Positions 1-5,557 of a stretch of 6,419 nt of DNA are shown here, one piece after another; the stretch's first letter is position 1; every line of letters begins with the position of its first letter. Origin of the DNA: JAENVT01 sp031404635. Lineage in GTDB: Bacteria; Actinomycetota; Acidimicrobiia; Acidimicrobiales; Ilumatobacteraceae. Where the stretch lies: NCBI GenBank assembly GCA_031404635.1, contig JANNHY010000088.1, positions 1 to 6,419 of the forward strand. Direction: 5' to 3'. The notes under the pieces were generated by a model that worked only from the letters and a program-made list of their open reading frames with translations, searched no databases and was not told the origin of the DNA. The position numbers and the translations under genes are program-made.

Positions 1-1
1 C

Positions 2-172
2 GGCGCCCGCACTCACAAACAACTGGACGACAACCTGGGCGCGGCCGGCGTGCACCTGTCCGACGACGAGGTCCACCGGCTCGACCGGGCCAGCGACCCC
101 AACCCGGCCGACTACCCCTACGGTGGCCCCGGCGTCGAGCAGCGGTCTCGCCGGATCTCCGGCGGCGTCTGA
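2..172 (+). CDS. Aldo/keto reductase, C-terminal tail (5' truncated by window edge)
   Basis: The frame is open from base 2 to a TGA at 170-172 and gives 56 residues. The segment KQLDDNLGAAGVHLSDDEV followed by HRLDRASDP is the typical end of aldo/keto reductases, where a helix that helps pick the next NAD(P)H-dependent homologue reads roughly 'qleeNLgAlgvxLsxeexxrLdxas'. The tail NPADYPYGGPG is also usual in actinobacterial members. The catalytic Asp-Tyr-Lys-His residues lie upstream, outside the window, so substrate and activity cannot be judged. The family reduces aldehydes and ketones in the cytoplasm. No partner gene follows: the next recognisable item is an integrase remnant on the other strand. 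Confidence 0.8.
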   Translation, partial: GARTHKQLDDNLGAAGVHLSDDEVHRLDRASDPNPADYPYGGPGVEQRSRRISGGV

Positions 173-261
173 GCCGTTCCATCTCCATGGTTGGCAGCGA
201 CGTGGCGGCAGCGACGCGAAGGGGGCGAGCCGCAACCCGGCGTCGATCAGGCGCATCGGCG

Positions 262-510
262 CCGGCGCGAGGCGCCGCTCGATCGCATCGCGGCTGAGGC
301 GGGTGCCGGTGATGGTGGGGAACAGCGGATCGTCGGGAGCCCCGCCGCGTCTTTGAGCCAGGTTTTGAGGATAGCGGTGGTGGCGGGTAGGAGTGGTGTG
401 CGTCGTTCCTTTCTGCCTTTGCCGATGGTGTGCACGTTGGCTCCGGTGGTGAGGGTGAAGTCGTGGCAGTTGAGCCCGACGATCTCAGAGATCCGCAGTT
501 CAGCGTGACA
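262..510 (-). pseudogene. Tyrosine recombinase (phage/Xer-type integrase) fragment, frameshifted
   Basis: Reading the minus strand from about 510, one frame gives AELRISEIVGLNCHDF, then VHTIGKGRKERRTPLLP and ATTAILKTWL. The first is the box around the first catalytic Arg of tyrosine recombinases. The second is the beta-hairpin bearing the catalytic Lys. Near 340-345 similarity moves to another frame, DDPLFPTITGTRLSRDAIE then RRLA, which is the normal continuation. The N-terminal arm-binding and core-binding parts are missing, as is the C-terminal part with HxxR and the nucleophilic Tyr, so this cannot be an active recombinase. It is probably the relic of an integrated element. The frame switch is a small indel. 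Family assignment is firm; the original element is unknown. Confidence 0.72.
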
Positions 511-544
511 TGCGGACGCCGCAGCTCGACGTGGACCTTTGGAG

Positions 545-572
545 GGGTCCGGAGAGGTGTAACTCCGGACCC
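545..572. repeat. Perfect 10-bp inverted repeat (stem-loop)
   Basis: GGGTCCGGAG (545-554) and CTCCGGACCC (563-572) are perfectly complementary around an 8-nt loop, AGGTGTAA. There is no T tract on either side, so a classical intrinsic terminator is not supported. It sits between the integrase remnant and the PP2C remnant, near the point where recognisable protein similarity changes. It could be an old terminator, a recombination-site hairpin or part of a lost element. The stem is certain from the sequence; its function is unknown. Confidence 0.5.
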
Positions 573-590
573 GGTGTACGGAAACGCCGG

Positions 591-848
591 AATGCTCACG
601 ATGTTCCTAGCAGTCTCACTATCGACGCCGTACGCGACCTCTTTCCGATGCTCTACCCGACATCTCAATCATCGGTGACTTCGTCCGACGAGCCAAGGAC
701 GCGGTCCGTCTTCATCCATCTGAGTCAGCACGCGAGGGAATGGGCTCCACATTGGTCGGCGCACTTCTGGTGCGAAACGCCGATGAGACTCGGTGGTGAT
801 CGTCAATGTTGGCGATTCTCGCTGCACGCGCTGATTGATGAGTCGCAG
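591..848 (+). pseudogene. PP2C-family Ser/Thr protein phosphatase fragment with three -1 frameshifts
   Basis: No single frame gives the protein, but three successive frames do. Bases from about 591 give NAHDVPSSLTIDAVRDLFP. From 647 the next frame gives DALPDISIIGDFVRRAKDAV and then REGMGSTLVGALLVRNADET. From 796 the third gives VIVNVGDSRCTR. From 831 the frame gives LIDESQ. GMGSTLV and NVGDSR are signature boxes of metal-dependent PP2C phosphatases, which remove phosphate from Ser/Thr and often oppose Ser/Thr kinases. Each switch would be repaired by adding one base, for example a G at 647 and at 796. The N-terminal metal-binding Asp box and the C-terminal half are not visible. The fragment abuts group II intron maturase sequence at about 849. 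I see no ordinary way to express it; assembly error at short runs is an alternative for the shifts. Confidence 0.6.
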
Positions 849-1250
849 GGCTTCGACTTCTTGGGTTTCCACCATCATCTGGTGGAGTCCTGGAAGTGGC
901 GAGGTCGCTATTACCTCAACAAGTAGCCGTCCGACCGGGCGATGAGCTCCATCCGAGCCAAAGTCCGGAAACGAACCGATCGACGCTACGCCAGCGCTTC
1001 AATGGACGTCGGCGTCGACTACCTCAACTCCGTCTTGCGGGGATGGGGCAACTACTTCCGGCACGGAAACTCGAACCGGAAGTTCCACACCGTCGACAGC
1101 TACGTTCATCAACGACTGGCTCGATTGGCAAGCATCAACTACGGCCTCTGAGGAATCAACTGGGACGGCCGGTTCAACCACCGGTGGTTCGAGAACCTCG
1201 GTGTCCACCAACTCACCGGAACTGTTGGCCGACGGACTGCGCATGCATGA
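849..1250 (+). pseudogene. Group II intron reverse transcriptase/maturase, C-terminal part, two in-frame stops
   Basis: One constant frame gives GFDFLGFHHHLVESWKWRGR then YYLNK, a TAG (924-926), PSDRAMSSIRAKVRKRTDRR, LNSVLRGWGNYFRHGNSNRK, FHTVDSYVHQRLARLASI and NYGL. A TGA (1149-1151) follows, then GINWDGRFNHRWFENLGVHQ, LTGTVGRRTAHA and the natural stop at 1248-1250. This is the end of the RT domain plus the maturase domain X of bacterial LtrA-like proteins, which helps the intron RNA fold and splice. Relatives read YYLxxWPS at the first stop, so TGG has become TAG. At the second stop an Arg/Gln-type codon is expected. Both fit simple transitions. The active-site YADD box is missing. The gene is dead in this copy unless stop codons are suppressed. 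Confidence 0.82.
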
Positions 1251-1266
1251 GATGAACGATGTCGGA

Positions 1267-1299
1267 GAGCGGGATGATGGAGAACCTCAAGTCCGGTTC
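1267..1299 (+). ncRNA. Group II intron domain V-like hairpin
   Basis: The 33-nt segment starts GAGCGGGATGATGG, has the loop AGAA, and returns with CCTCAAGTCCGGTTC. It lies 17 nt after the maturase stop, where bacterial introns carry catalytic domain V. The GAGC at the start pairs with GGTTC at the end, keeping the AGC triad. Position 1271 is G where the canonical sequence has C, creating a G-G mismatch next to the triad. The AGAA tetraloop belongs to the GNRA-like type seen in domain V. This supports a decayed intron 3' end; splicing competence is doubtful. Confidence 0.6.
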
Positions 1300-1535
1300 G
1301 ATAGGGGGCCGCTGGCGAGGTCGCCGTTGCGGAACCAACGCCACGGTGGGCGAGAAAGCGCAAGCCCCGCGCCCGGCGTCAGCACGGAGCACCACACCAG
1401 CGGCCTACCTCACGACGGTTTGAAAGGGGCCGCTGGCCGAGCGGATCGACCGAGCCGACAAAGGGTGAGAAAGCCGAGGCCCAGCACCCCGACGCTCGAC
1501 ACGAACAACCAGCCAGAGGCCTACCCGACAGTACT
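1290..1535 (+). repeat. Diverged tandem duplication (about 120 bp unit) of the group II intron 3' end
   Basis: Two related blocks follow one another. Block 1 begins TCCGGTTCGATAGGGGGCCG (from 1292), block 2 begins GACGGTTTGAAAGGGGCCG (from 1414), an offset of about 122 bp. Both continue with GCTGG, a GGG(C/T)GAGAAAGC box and an ACC(A)GC...GGCCTACC end (1396-1409 and 1508-1526). The blocks differ by many substitutions and small indels, so the duplication or second insertion is old. Block 2 has only the 3' strand of a domain V. The likely reading is two intron 3' ends, one behind the other, or one duplicated end. Confidence 0.5.
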
Positions 1536-1576
1536 AGCCGTGCCGCTGAGGACACCTTGTTATGTACTGAGGCACT

Positions 1577-1605
1577 GTCCTTAGGAGACCGCTGAGTAAT
1601 TCGTC
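1577..1605 (+). repeat. Left terminal inverted repeat of the IS1182-family element
   Basis: Twenty-nine bases that match the reverse complement of 3330-3358 at 22 positions. The core TAGGAGAC followed by GCTGAG is shared by both ends. The transposase would bind here for cutting and joining. Confidence 0.7.
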
Positions 1606-1640
1606 GAGGGTGCTCGCGTTTTGGGCTCGGATGTAAAAGA

Positions 1641-3176
1641 ATGGTGTCCATGCAGGGCACCTCGGATCCGAACCCGGAGTTGTTGGACGCGTTGGCGATG
1701 TGCGGGCATTTGGTGGCCCGCGACTCGGTCCACTGGTTCCTCGCTGAGCACCGTCAACGGCTCTTCCCGGACGACATGTTCGCTGATCTGTTCGCCTCCG
1801 GTCGGGGTCGCCCGTCGGTGCCCGGCGATGTGATCGCGACCGTGATGGTGCTCCAAGCGCTCGAGGGCCTGTCGGACCGGGACGCGATCACACAGCTGCG
1901 GAACTCGATCTCGTGGAAAGTCGCCGTGGGCCGGTCGTTGGCCGATGAAGGTTTCCATCCGACGGTGTTGACGTTGTGGCGCAACAAGCTGCGTGTCTCG
2001 GATCGCCCGCAACGGATCTTCGACGCGGTCCGCGAAGTGATCGACGCGACGAACATCCTGGCGGGCAAGACCCGCCGGGCGTTGGACTCGACCGTGCTCG
2101 ACGACGCCGTGATCCGTCAGGACGCGATCATGCAACTCGTCGCCCAGATCCGTCGTGTGCGGCGCTTGGTCCCCGCCGCGAAAGCACTCGTGCTGGTCGC
2201 TCACGACTACGACAATGACCCCGGCAAACCGGTGTGCGCGTGGAACGACCGGGCCGACATCGACCGTGTCGTCACCGAACTGGTCAACGACGCGAACACG
2301 ATCCTGGCTGCCCTCACCGGCGTCAAACTCGACGACGTGCAGACCGAAGCGGTTGGCCTGCTGGCGTTGGTCGCCGGCCAAGACGTCGAACCCGGAGACA
2401 CCGACTGGACGTGGCGGATCGCGCAAGAAACCCGCCCGGACAGGATCGTGTCGGTCCACGATCCTGAGTCGCGGCACGTGCACAAGACCACGTCGAACTA
2501 TCGTGACGGGTTCAAAGCGCACGTCGGGATCGAGCCAGACACCGGGTTGATCACCGCCTGCGAGTTGACTGCCGGCAACGTCGGTGACGCCCAAGCCGCC
2601 CCCGGCCTGCTCGCCGGCGAAACCGAACCGGTCGAAGTGCTCGCCGACTCCGCATACGGGTCTGGCGCATTTCGCCGGCACCTCGCCGACCACGGTCACA
2701 CCGCGACGATCAAACCGGGTCCGCTGACAGCTCCGATTCCCGGCGGGTTCACCATCGATGACTTCATCATCGATCTCGCGGCGATGACCGTCACCTGTCC
2801 GAACGCGATCACCGTCACGATCAGCACCCGATCCCGACAAGCCCGGTTCACTCACCGCTGCAACGGCTGCCCCGTTCGTCAACGCTGCACCCGAGCCGCC
2901 GGCGGCAAAGTTCTCAGCATTCACGAACACCACGCACTCCTCGCCAGCGCTCGAACCCACGCACTCACACCAGCGTTCACCGAGCCCTACCGGCAACACC
3001 GCCCGATGGTCGAACGATCCATCGCCTGGCTGATCCGGCGAGACGGACGCAAAGTCCGCTACCGGGGCATCACCCGCAACCGCATCGGTCTCGCACACCG
3101 CTGCGCCGCTGTCAACCTTCGCCGCCTCATCAACCTCGGCATCGAATGGGACAACGGCTGGACCATGACCACCTGA
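1641..3176 (+). CDS. IS1182-family DDE transposase
   Basis: A 511-aa intact protein, full length for the family. The N-terminal third, including LFPDDMFADLFASGRGRPSV (41-60) and the helical region to about 130, is the DUF772-type domain. The DDE catalytic core has Asp149 in RRALDSTVLDDAV, Asp336 in VEVLADSAYGSG and Glu458 in HRPMVERSIAWL. A Cys cluster lies just before the Glu: C386, C407, C410 and C416, typical of the IS1182 transposase and likely metal-binding. The protein cuts and moves its own element through the inverted repeats. I keep ATG 1641; ATG 1650 (MQG...) matches the usual family N terminus and could be the true start, since no strong ribosome site favours either. Family call is certain. 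Confidence 0.93.
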   Translation: MVSMQGTSDPNPELLDALAMCGHLVARDSVHWFLAEHRQRLFPDDMFADLFASGRGRPSVPGDVIATVMVLQALEGLSDRDAITQLRNSISWKVAVGRSLADEGFHPTVLTLWRNKLRVSDRPQRIFDAVREVIDATNILAGKTRRALDSTVLDDAVIRQDAIMQLVAQIRRVRRLVPAAKALVLVAHDYDNDPGKPVCAWNDRADIDRVVTELVNDANTILAALTGVKLDDVQTEAVGLLALVAGQDVEPGDTDWTWRIAQETRPDRIVSVHDPESRHVHKTTSNYRDGFKAHVGIEPDTGLITACELTAGNVGDAQAAPGLLAGETEPVEVLADSAYGSGAFRRHLADHGHTATIKPGPLTAPIPGGFTIDDFIIDLAAMTVTCPNAITVTISTRSRQARFTHRCNGCPVRQRCTRAAGGKVLSIHEHHALLASARTHALTPAFTEPYRQHRPMVERSIAWLIRRDGRKVRYRGITRNRIGLAHRCAAVNLRRLINLGIEWDNGWTMTT

Positions 3177-3329
3177 GACAGCGGGCCCGGGGCTGACAAC
3201 GAGGGAACGACACCTACGGGAACAATCCCAACCAGCGCGACCGGCTCACACCCTCAAACACCGGCTCTTCGGTCGGTCATACCCCGGACCCAACAGCAAC
3301 CCTACGCCGACCCGGCACGCTCCGAAAGA
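3177..3329. other. Non-coding tail of the insertion sequence
   Basis: Between the transposase stop and the right inverted repeat are about 150 GC-rich bases. I see no gene, no clear terminator hairpin with a T tract and no passenger. It is presumably the untranslated 3' part of the element. Confidence 0.5.
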
Positions 3330-3358
3330 TGCGACTTGCTCAGCAGTCTCCTAGGGAG
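3330..3358 (-). repeat. Right terminal inverted repeat, supplying the stop of the neighbouring gene
   Basis: This is the reverse-complement partner of 1577-1605 (22 of 29 matches). The bases CTA at 3351-3353 within it are the TAG stop of the minus-strand surface-protein gene, so the element has landed on, or supplies, the last codons of that gene. Confidence 0.7.
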
Positions 3359-4325
3359 CGGTGTATGCCCAGGTTGCGTAGATCCACTCGTCGCTGTTGT
3401 CAATTCCGGCGGGGTTAAAAAGAACTTGGAACGAACGCGTCGGCAGGGATCCGGCGATGCCAGTGAAGGAAGCGACTATTATCCCGCCGGTGCTCTCCAA
3501 GTAAATGCAGACCTTGCCAGGTGGGGCCGTGGGCGCTAGGGCCGTCCCGACACAGGTTGCGTCGGCATCGCCTGCGGGATCGAACGCGCCGAAGTTGACC
3601 ATCGTCGGTACGAGCGCGAACGGCGCGACGCCGGGCAAGTCGACGCCGATCGCGTCCGTATCTGTGTCAGTACTGCTATGCGTGTCGTAGGTGATGGTGC
3701 CGGTCACGGTTTGTCCGCTGGGGATGACGTCCCAGGCCGAGAAACCACGTGGGCCGGCAACGCCGGGAGGGCCGGCAACACCCGGAGGGCCGGCAGGACC
3801 GACACCGCCGCCACCTGCTGGGAGGAGGTAGCCGGTGATGTCGAACAGGGCGTTCACCGGACCGGTCAATGTGTACACCCTGATCGCACCCGTGGCGGAC
3901 AGTCCGACGATCCCGCTGTTGGCCTTTACCCCTTCGCCGCCGACAGGGTTGATGTTGGAAGACAGTGGACGGATGGCATCAGCCGGATACACCGTGAGGA
4001 ACCCGTCGACCCCCGTCGGGACGGTCAAGTTGTAGCTGATTCCGGTCGCGGTGGTCGGGATCGTGCAGTTCCCATTCGTGCCCCGCACTGGGCGCTCGAA
4101 ATCCTCGCCGGCAGTCAGGGGGGTATTGCGGTTCCCGACGTTGTCGGGTGCCGGTCGAGTGTCGAAAAGTCGGCAAGGGGTGATCGACACGAAAGACGAA
4201 GGCGCCGAGTCGGCCGCCAGAGCGATCAAGCCAATACCGCCGGCACCCAACGACACCGCAACCGCGGCACCGACGGCAGCCCAACGTGAACGCGCCAATA
4301 CGGACCCACCAACATTGCCAAACAT
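3351..4325 (-). CDS. Exported cell-surface protein with a beta-rich domain and short collagen-like stretch
   Basis: A 324-aa protein of unknown specific function. Residues 11-37 (ARSRWAAVGAAVAVSLGAGG and on to ALAA) form an N-terminal export signal or membrane anchor. Residues 44-167 form a domain common in actinobacterial surface proteins: FVSITPCRLFDTRPAP near the start, NLTVPTGVDGFLTVYPAD in the middle and VNALFDITGYL at the end. Residues 176-194 carry six Gly-X-Y triplets (GPAGPPGVAGPPGVAGPRG), a collagen-like linker. A C-terminal domain of about 130 residues with two Cys (258 and 273) follows. I chose ATG 4325 rather than the upstream ATG at 4460 because an AAGGGGA site lies 5 nt before it and the signal starts soon after. 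The stop lies inside the inverted repeat of the neighbouring insertion sequence, so the true C terminus may be altered. Confidence 0.8.
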   Translation of the reverse strand: MFGNVGGSVLARSRWAAVGAAVAVSLGAGGIGLIALAADSAPSSFVSITPCRLFDTRPAPDNVGNRNTPLTAGEDFERPVRGTNGNCTIPTTATGISYNLTVPTGVDGFLTVYPADAIRPLSSNINPVGGEGVKANSGIVGLSATGAIRVYTLTGPVNALFDITGYLLPAGGGGVGPAGPPGVAGPPGVAGPRGFSAWDVIPSGQTVTGTITYDTHSSTDTDTDAIGVDLPGVAPFALVPTMVNFGAFDPAGDADATCVGTALAPTAPPGKVCIYLESTGGIIVASFTGIAGSLPTRSFQVLFNPAGIDNSDEWIYATWAYTAP

Positions 4326-4330
4326 GGAAA

Positions 4331-4337
4331 TCCCCTT
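4331..4337 (-). promoter_or_regulatory. Ribosome binding site deciding the surface-protein start
   Basis: On the minus strand AAGGGGA stands 5 nt before ATG 4325, a good Shine-Dalgarno match. It makes this ATG far more likely than the in-frame one at 4460, whose extension (Cys- and Arg-rich) does not look like protein. Confidence 0.7.
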
Positions 4338-4392
4338 TTTCAGCAGCGGCCCCTGACCGAAGCGGCAGAATCCTACATCGTCCGGCAAGCAT

Positions 4393-4447
4393 GGGACGCA
4401 CCCCGAACGCCGGGCAGACGCCCGTAGTCGGGTCATCAAGCCGTCCC
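4393..4447 (-). promoter_or_regulatory. Nested stem structure in the leader of the surface-protein gene
   Basis: Upstream of ATG 4325, on the minus strand, three stems nest: outer GGGACG/CGTCCC (4442-4447 with 4393-4398), middle CCCGA/TCGGG, and inner CGGGC/GCCCG around GTCT (4411-4424). The structure ends about 68 nt before the start codon. It could be a structured 5' leader, an attenuator or the end of something upstream. I do not match it to a known riboswitch. The rest of 4326-4581 holds no gene that I can support, and no convincing -35/-10 pair. Confidence 0.35.
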
Positions 4448-4581
4448 GGCGTTTACGCAACTGTGGTTCGTGTCCGACAAGGCCTCAGTCCGCCTCATAC
4501 CACTCGGGTGCGGTGCCCATCAGCGGCGGCCCTGCCGGTTATACGGGTGATGCACCGCCTGGGCCGAGGGCTCGGGAGCGA

Positions 4582-4957
4582 TCACTCGTCGTGGAGGAGT
4601 GGCAGTCGTCTGACGCGGATGCGTTCGTCGGTGATCACGGCCACGGCTCCGTTGGTCAGGTCGTCGCCGAGGTCGTCGAGGTGTTCGAGAATGACGCCGG
4701 CTTGTTGTTCTGCGGTTCGGTGGTGGCGGCTTCGGAACAGGATGACCGAGGGTGACTTCTGTCGGGCGAGCGCGAGGAGCGCTCCGAAGTCTGTATCGCC
4801 AGAGATGACGAGCCTCTGTTCCTCGCGTGCCACGTCGAGAAGTACGTCATCGTCTGCCTGCTCCAGTCCGCGCTCGAGGGTATGGACAGCGTCGTGACCT
4901 GCGTAGCTCAGCAGTTGAGCACGTCGCGGTGCCGTTCTGGTCGACGAGGAACTTCAC
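4582..4957 (-). pseudogene. DUF5615 PIN-like toxin, frameshifted near its N terminus
   Basis: From GTG 4957 the frame reads VKFLVDQNG, the usual N terminus of DUF5615 proteins (mKFLvDeNlP). The rest lies in the next frame from 4929: PRRAQLLSYAGHDAVHTLER, GLEQADDDVLLDVAREEQRL, VISGDTDFGALLALARQKSP, SVILFR and on to the stop at 4582-4584. One extra base near 4930 (or loss of two) explains the break; without it the protein would be about 124 aa. DUF5615 has a PIN-like nuclease fold; acidic residues such as the Asp in FLVD and GDTDFG are the expected metal ligands. The usual Glu of VDEN is Gln here. The gene starts inside the DUF433 stop (GTGA overlap), so the two form one operon, as toxin and antitoxin. 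It may be a broken toxin or a sequencing slip. Confidence 0.75.
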
Positions 4958-5178
4958 GCGGTGGGTTGCAGGGGAATCTCGCTATCAGCGACGGCATCGG
5001 CAGCGAATCGCAACGCGGCCGAAACATCGTCAAGTTCCAATGGCGGAAGTTCGGCGACGATCTGGTCGGGTGTCATGCCATCAGCGATCATCCCGACAAC
5101 GGTGGCGACGGGAATGCGCAGCCCGCGGATGCACGGCACGCCACCCATTTGTCGCGGGCTGACGGTGACGCGATCCAT
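4954..5178 (-). CDS. DUF433 family antitoxin-like protein
   Basis: A 74-aa protein. MDRVTVSPRQMGGVPCIRGL followed by RIPVATVVGMIADGMTPDQI and VAELPPLELDDVSAALRFAA matches the DUF433 pattern 'GxPxirGxRipV...l..Gmt.deI...yP.L...dv.aAl.ya'. The fold is a small helix-turn-helix type, and members are commonly encoded just before DUF5615 PIN-like proteins, where they are taken as the antitoxin. Here the TGA overlaps the GTG start of the DUF5615 gene, implying translational coupling. I chose ATG 5178 because family similarity begins there; the long open extension upstream is proline-rich and runs over the tRNA remnant, so it is not protein. The ribosome site is weak. Autorepression of the pair is usual for such systems but is not visible here. 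Confidence 0.85.
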   Translation of the reverse strand: MDRVTVSPRQMGGVPCIRGLRIPVATVVGMIADGMTPDQIVAELPPLELDDVSAALRFAADAVADSEIPLQPTA

Positions 5179-5315
5179 CACGCCATCGTATCCGTGCGCT
5201 CGTTGGCGAGCAGCAGGTTTCGTTGGCGGCGGCGATGGTAGACCGGTATACGGAATGGGCGGACTGGACGGGCTGGGCGGACGAATGGGCGGACAGGAGC
5301 CCATGTCAGGGGACT
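5179..5315. repeat. Gene-free spacer with three GGGCGGAC copies
   Basis: No gene is supported here. The octamer GGGCGGAC occurs at 5257-5264, 5275-5282 and 5287-5294, the last two 12 bp apart. GCGGAC is the complement of the GTCCGC that ends the tRNA-Gly remnant downstream. Promoter signals for the DUF433 pair would lie in this stretch, but I see none that is clear. Confidence 0.4.
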
Positions 5316-5391
5316 GGGACGGACTCAGCGGAGGGTTCTCTTCACGTTGCCAAGGTGAGGGTCGCGGGTTCGAATCCCGTCGTCCGCTCCA
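5316..5391 (+). tRNA. Degenerate tRNA-Gly(GCC): intact 3' half, damaged 5' half
   Basis: From 5347 to 5391 the sequence is an ordinary glycine tRNA: anticodon loop TTGCCAA with GCC at 5349-5351, T arm GCGGGTTCGAATCCCGT (5364-5380), acceptor strand CGTCCGC (5381-5387), discriminator T and encoded CCA. Upstream, only traces remain: a GGGACG piece resembling a 5' acceptor lacking one base, and CTCAGCGG from a D arm. The D stem does not pair, the anticodon stem (TCACG with GGTGA) has a G-G mismatch, and the 5' acceptor pairs badly. It is therefore either a decayed tRNA or the 3' half left as an attachment site by an integrated element. A perfect 5' acceptor (GCGGACG, 5277-5283) exists further up, but 115 nt is too long for a normal tRNA. 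Confidence 0.6.
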
Positions 5392-5451
5392 CAAAATCCT
5401 GCCCCCGCCACCGTCGTCCGCACACCCGTCGTCCGCACACCTGTCGTCCTC
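5377..5451 (+). repeat. Repeats of the tRNA-Gly acceptor end
   Basis: CCGTCGTCCGC, the last T-stem and acceptor bases of the tRNA remnant, occurs at 5377-5387, 5411-5421 and 5426-5436. The last two belong to a tandem 15-mer, CGTCGTCCGCACACC (5412-5426 and 5427-5441), with a partial third copy after it. Copies of a tRNA 3' end behind a tRNA are what repeated integration or imprecise excision at a tRNA attachment site leaves; slippage is an alternative. Confidence 0.5.
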
Positions 5452-5557
5452 CCCATTCAGCCCCAGCCCAGAGGCCAAAACGGGATGCTGGCGGTCGCGT
5501 GTCGAGATGCCAGCGGGCCGATATTGCCCATCATCTGCCTGTGCTGTGCCGCGAGTG

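Larger units (their letters stand above)
849..1413 (+). mobile_element. 5'-truncated group II intron remnant (maturase 3' part, domains V-VI)
   Basis: The stretch contains, in order, the C-terminal third of an intron-encoded reverse transcriptase/maturase (849-1250), a domain V-like hairpin (1267-1299) and a GC-rich 3' tail ending near GCGGCCTACCTCAC (about 1400-1413). The ribozyme domains I-III and the reverse-transcriptase palm are absent. Loss of the 5' part is what incomplete target-primed reverse transcription leaves behind, although later deletion would look the same. With two nonsense codons in the maturase and a changed base pair in domain V it is most likely inactive. The left boundary is set by where protein similarity begins and is approximate. 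Confidence 0.6.
1577..3358 (+). mobile_element. IS1182-family insertion sequence, apparently complete
   Basis: The element is about 1.78 kb, a normal size for IS1182-type elements. It has one transposase gene (1641-3176) and imperfect 29-bp terminal inverted repeats. The left end carries CCTTAGGAGACCGCTGAG and the right end, read outward on the other strand, CCCTAGGAGACTGCTGAG. I could not identify a target-site duplication, so the outermost bases are uncertain by a few positions. The transposase frame is undamaged, unlike the neighbouring genes, which points to a recent arrival. On the left it sits just beyond group II intron debris; on the right it reaches the last codons of the surface-protein gene. 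Confidence 0.8.

Noticed and set aside
760..800. RT active-site box (LLVRNADE resembling YADD) as part of the maturase
   Set aside because: The flanking GMGSTLVGAL and NVGDSR boxes place it firmly in a PP2C phosphatase; the resemblance is chance.
1581..3098. A 505-aa minus-strand open frame opposite the transposase
   Set aside because: It is the antisense shadow of the IS1182 transposase: low-complexity Arg/Asp/Val-rich, with no recognisable domain, while the plus strand has clear DDE motifs.
3678..4289. A 203-aa plus-strand open frame
   Set aside because: It overlaps the surface-protein gene on the other strand and is Arg/Gly-rich without motifs, so it is a shadow.
4326..4460. Longer form of the surface protein starting at 4460
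   Set aside because: There is no ribosome site there, and the extra 45 residues are Arg/Cys-rich; ATG 4325 has a good site and leads straight into the export signal.
5277..5391. Full tRNA-Gly with an intron, using GCGGACG at 5277 as the 5' acceptor
   Set aside because: The pairing is perfect, but the span is 115 nt, no D arm follows, and GGGCGGAC is repeated three times nearby, so the match is weak evidence.
5412..5451. CRISPR-like array
   Set aside because: The 15-mer repeats are directly adjacent, with no spacers and no cas genes.
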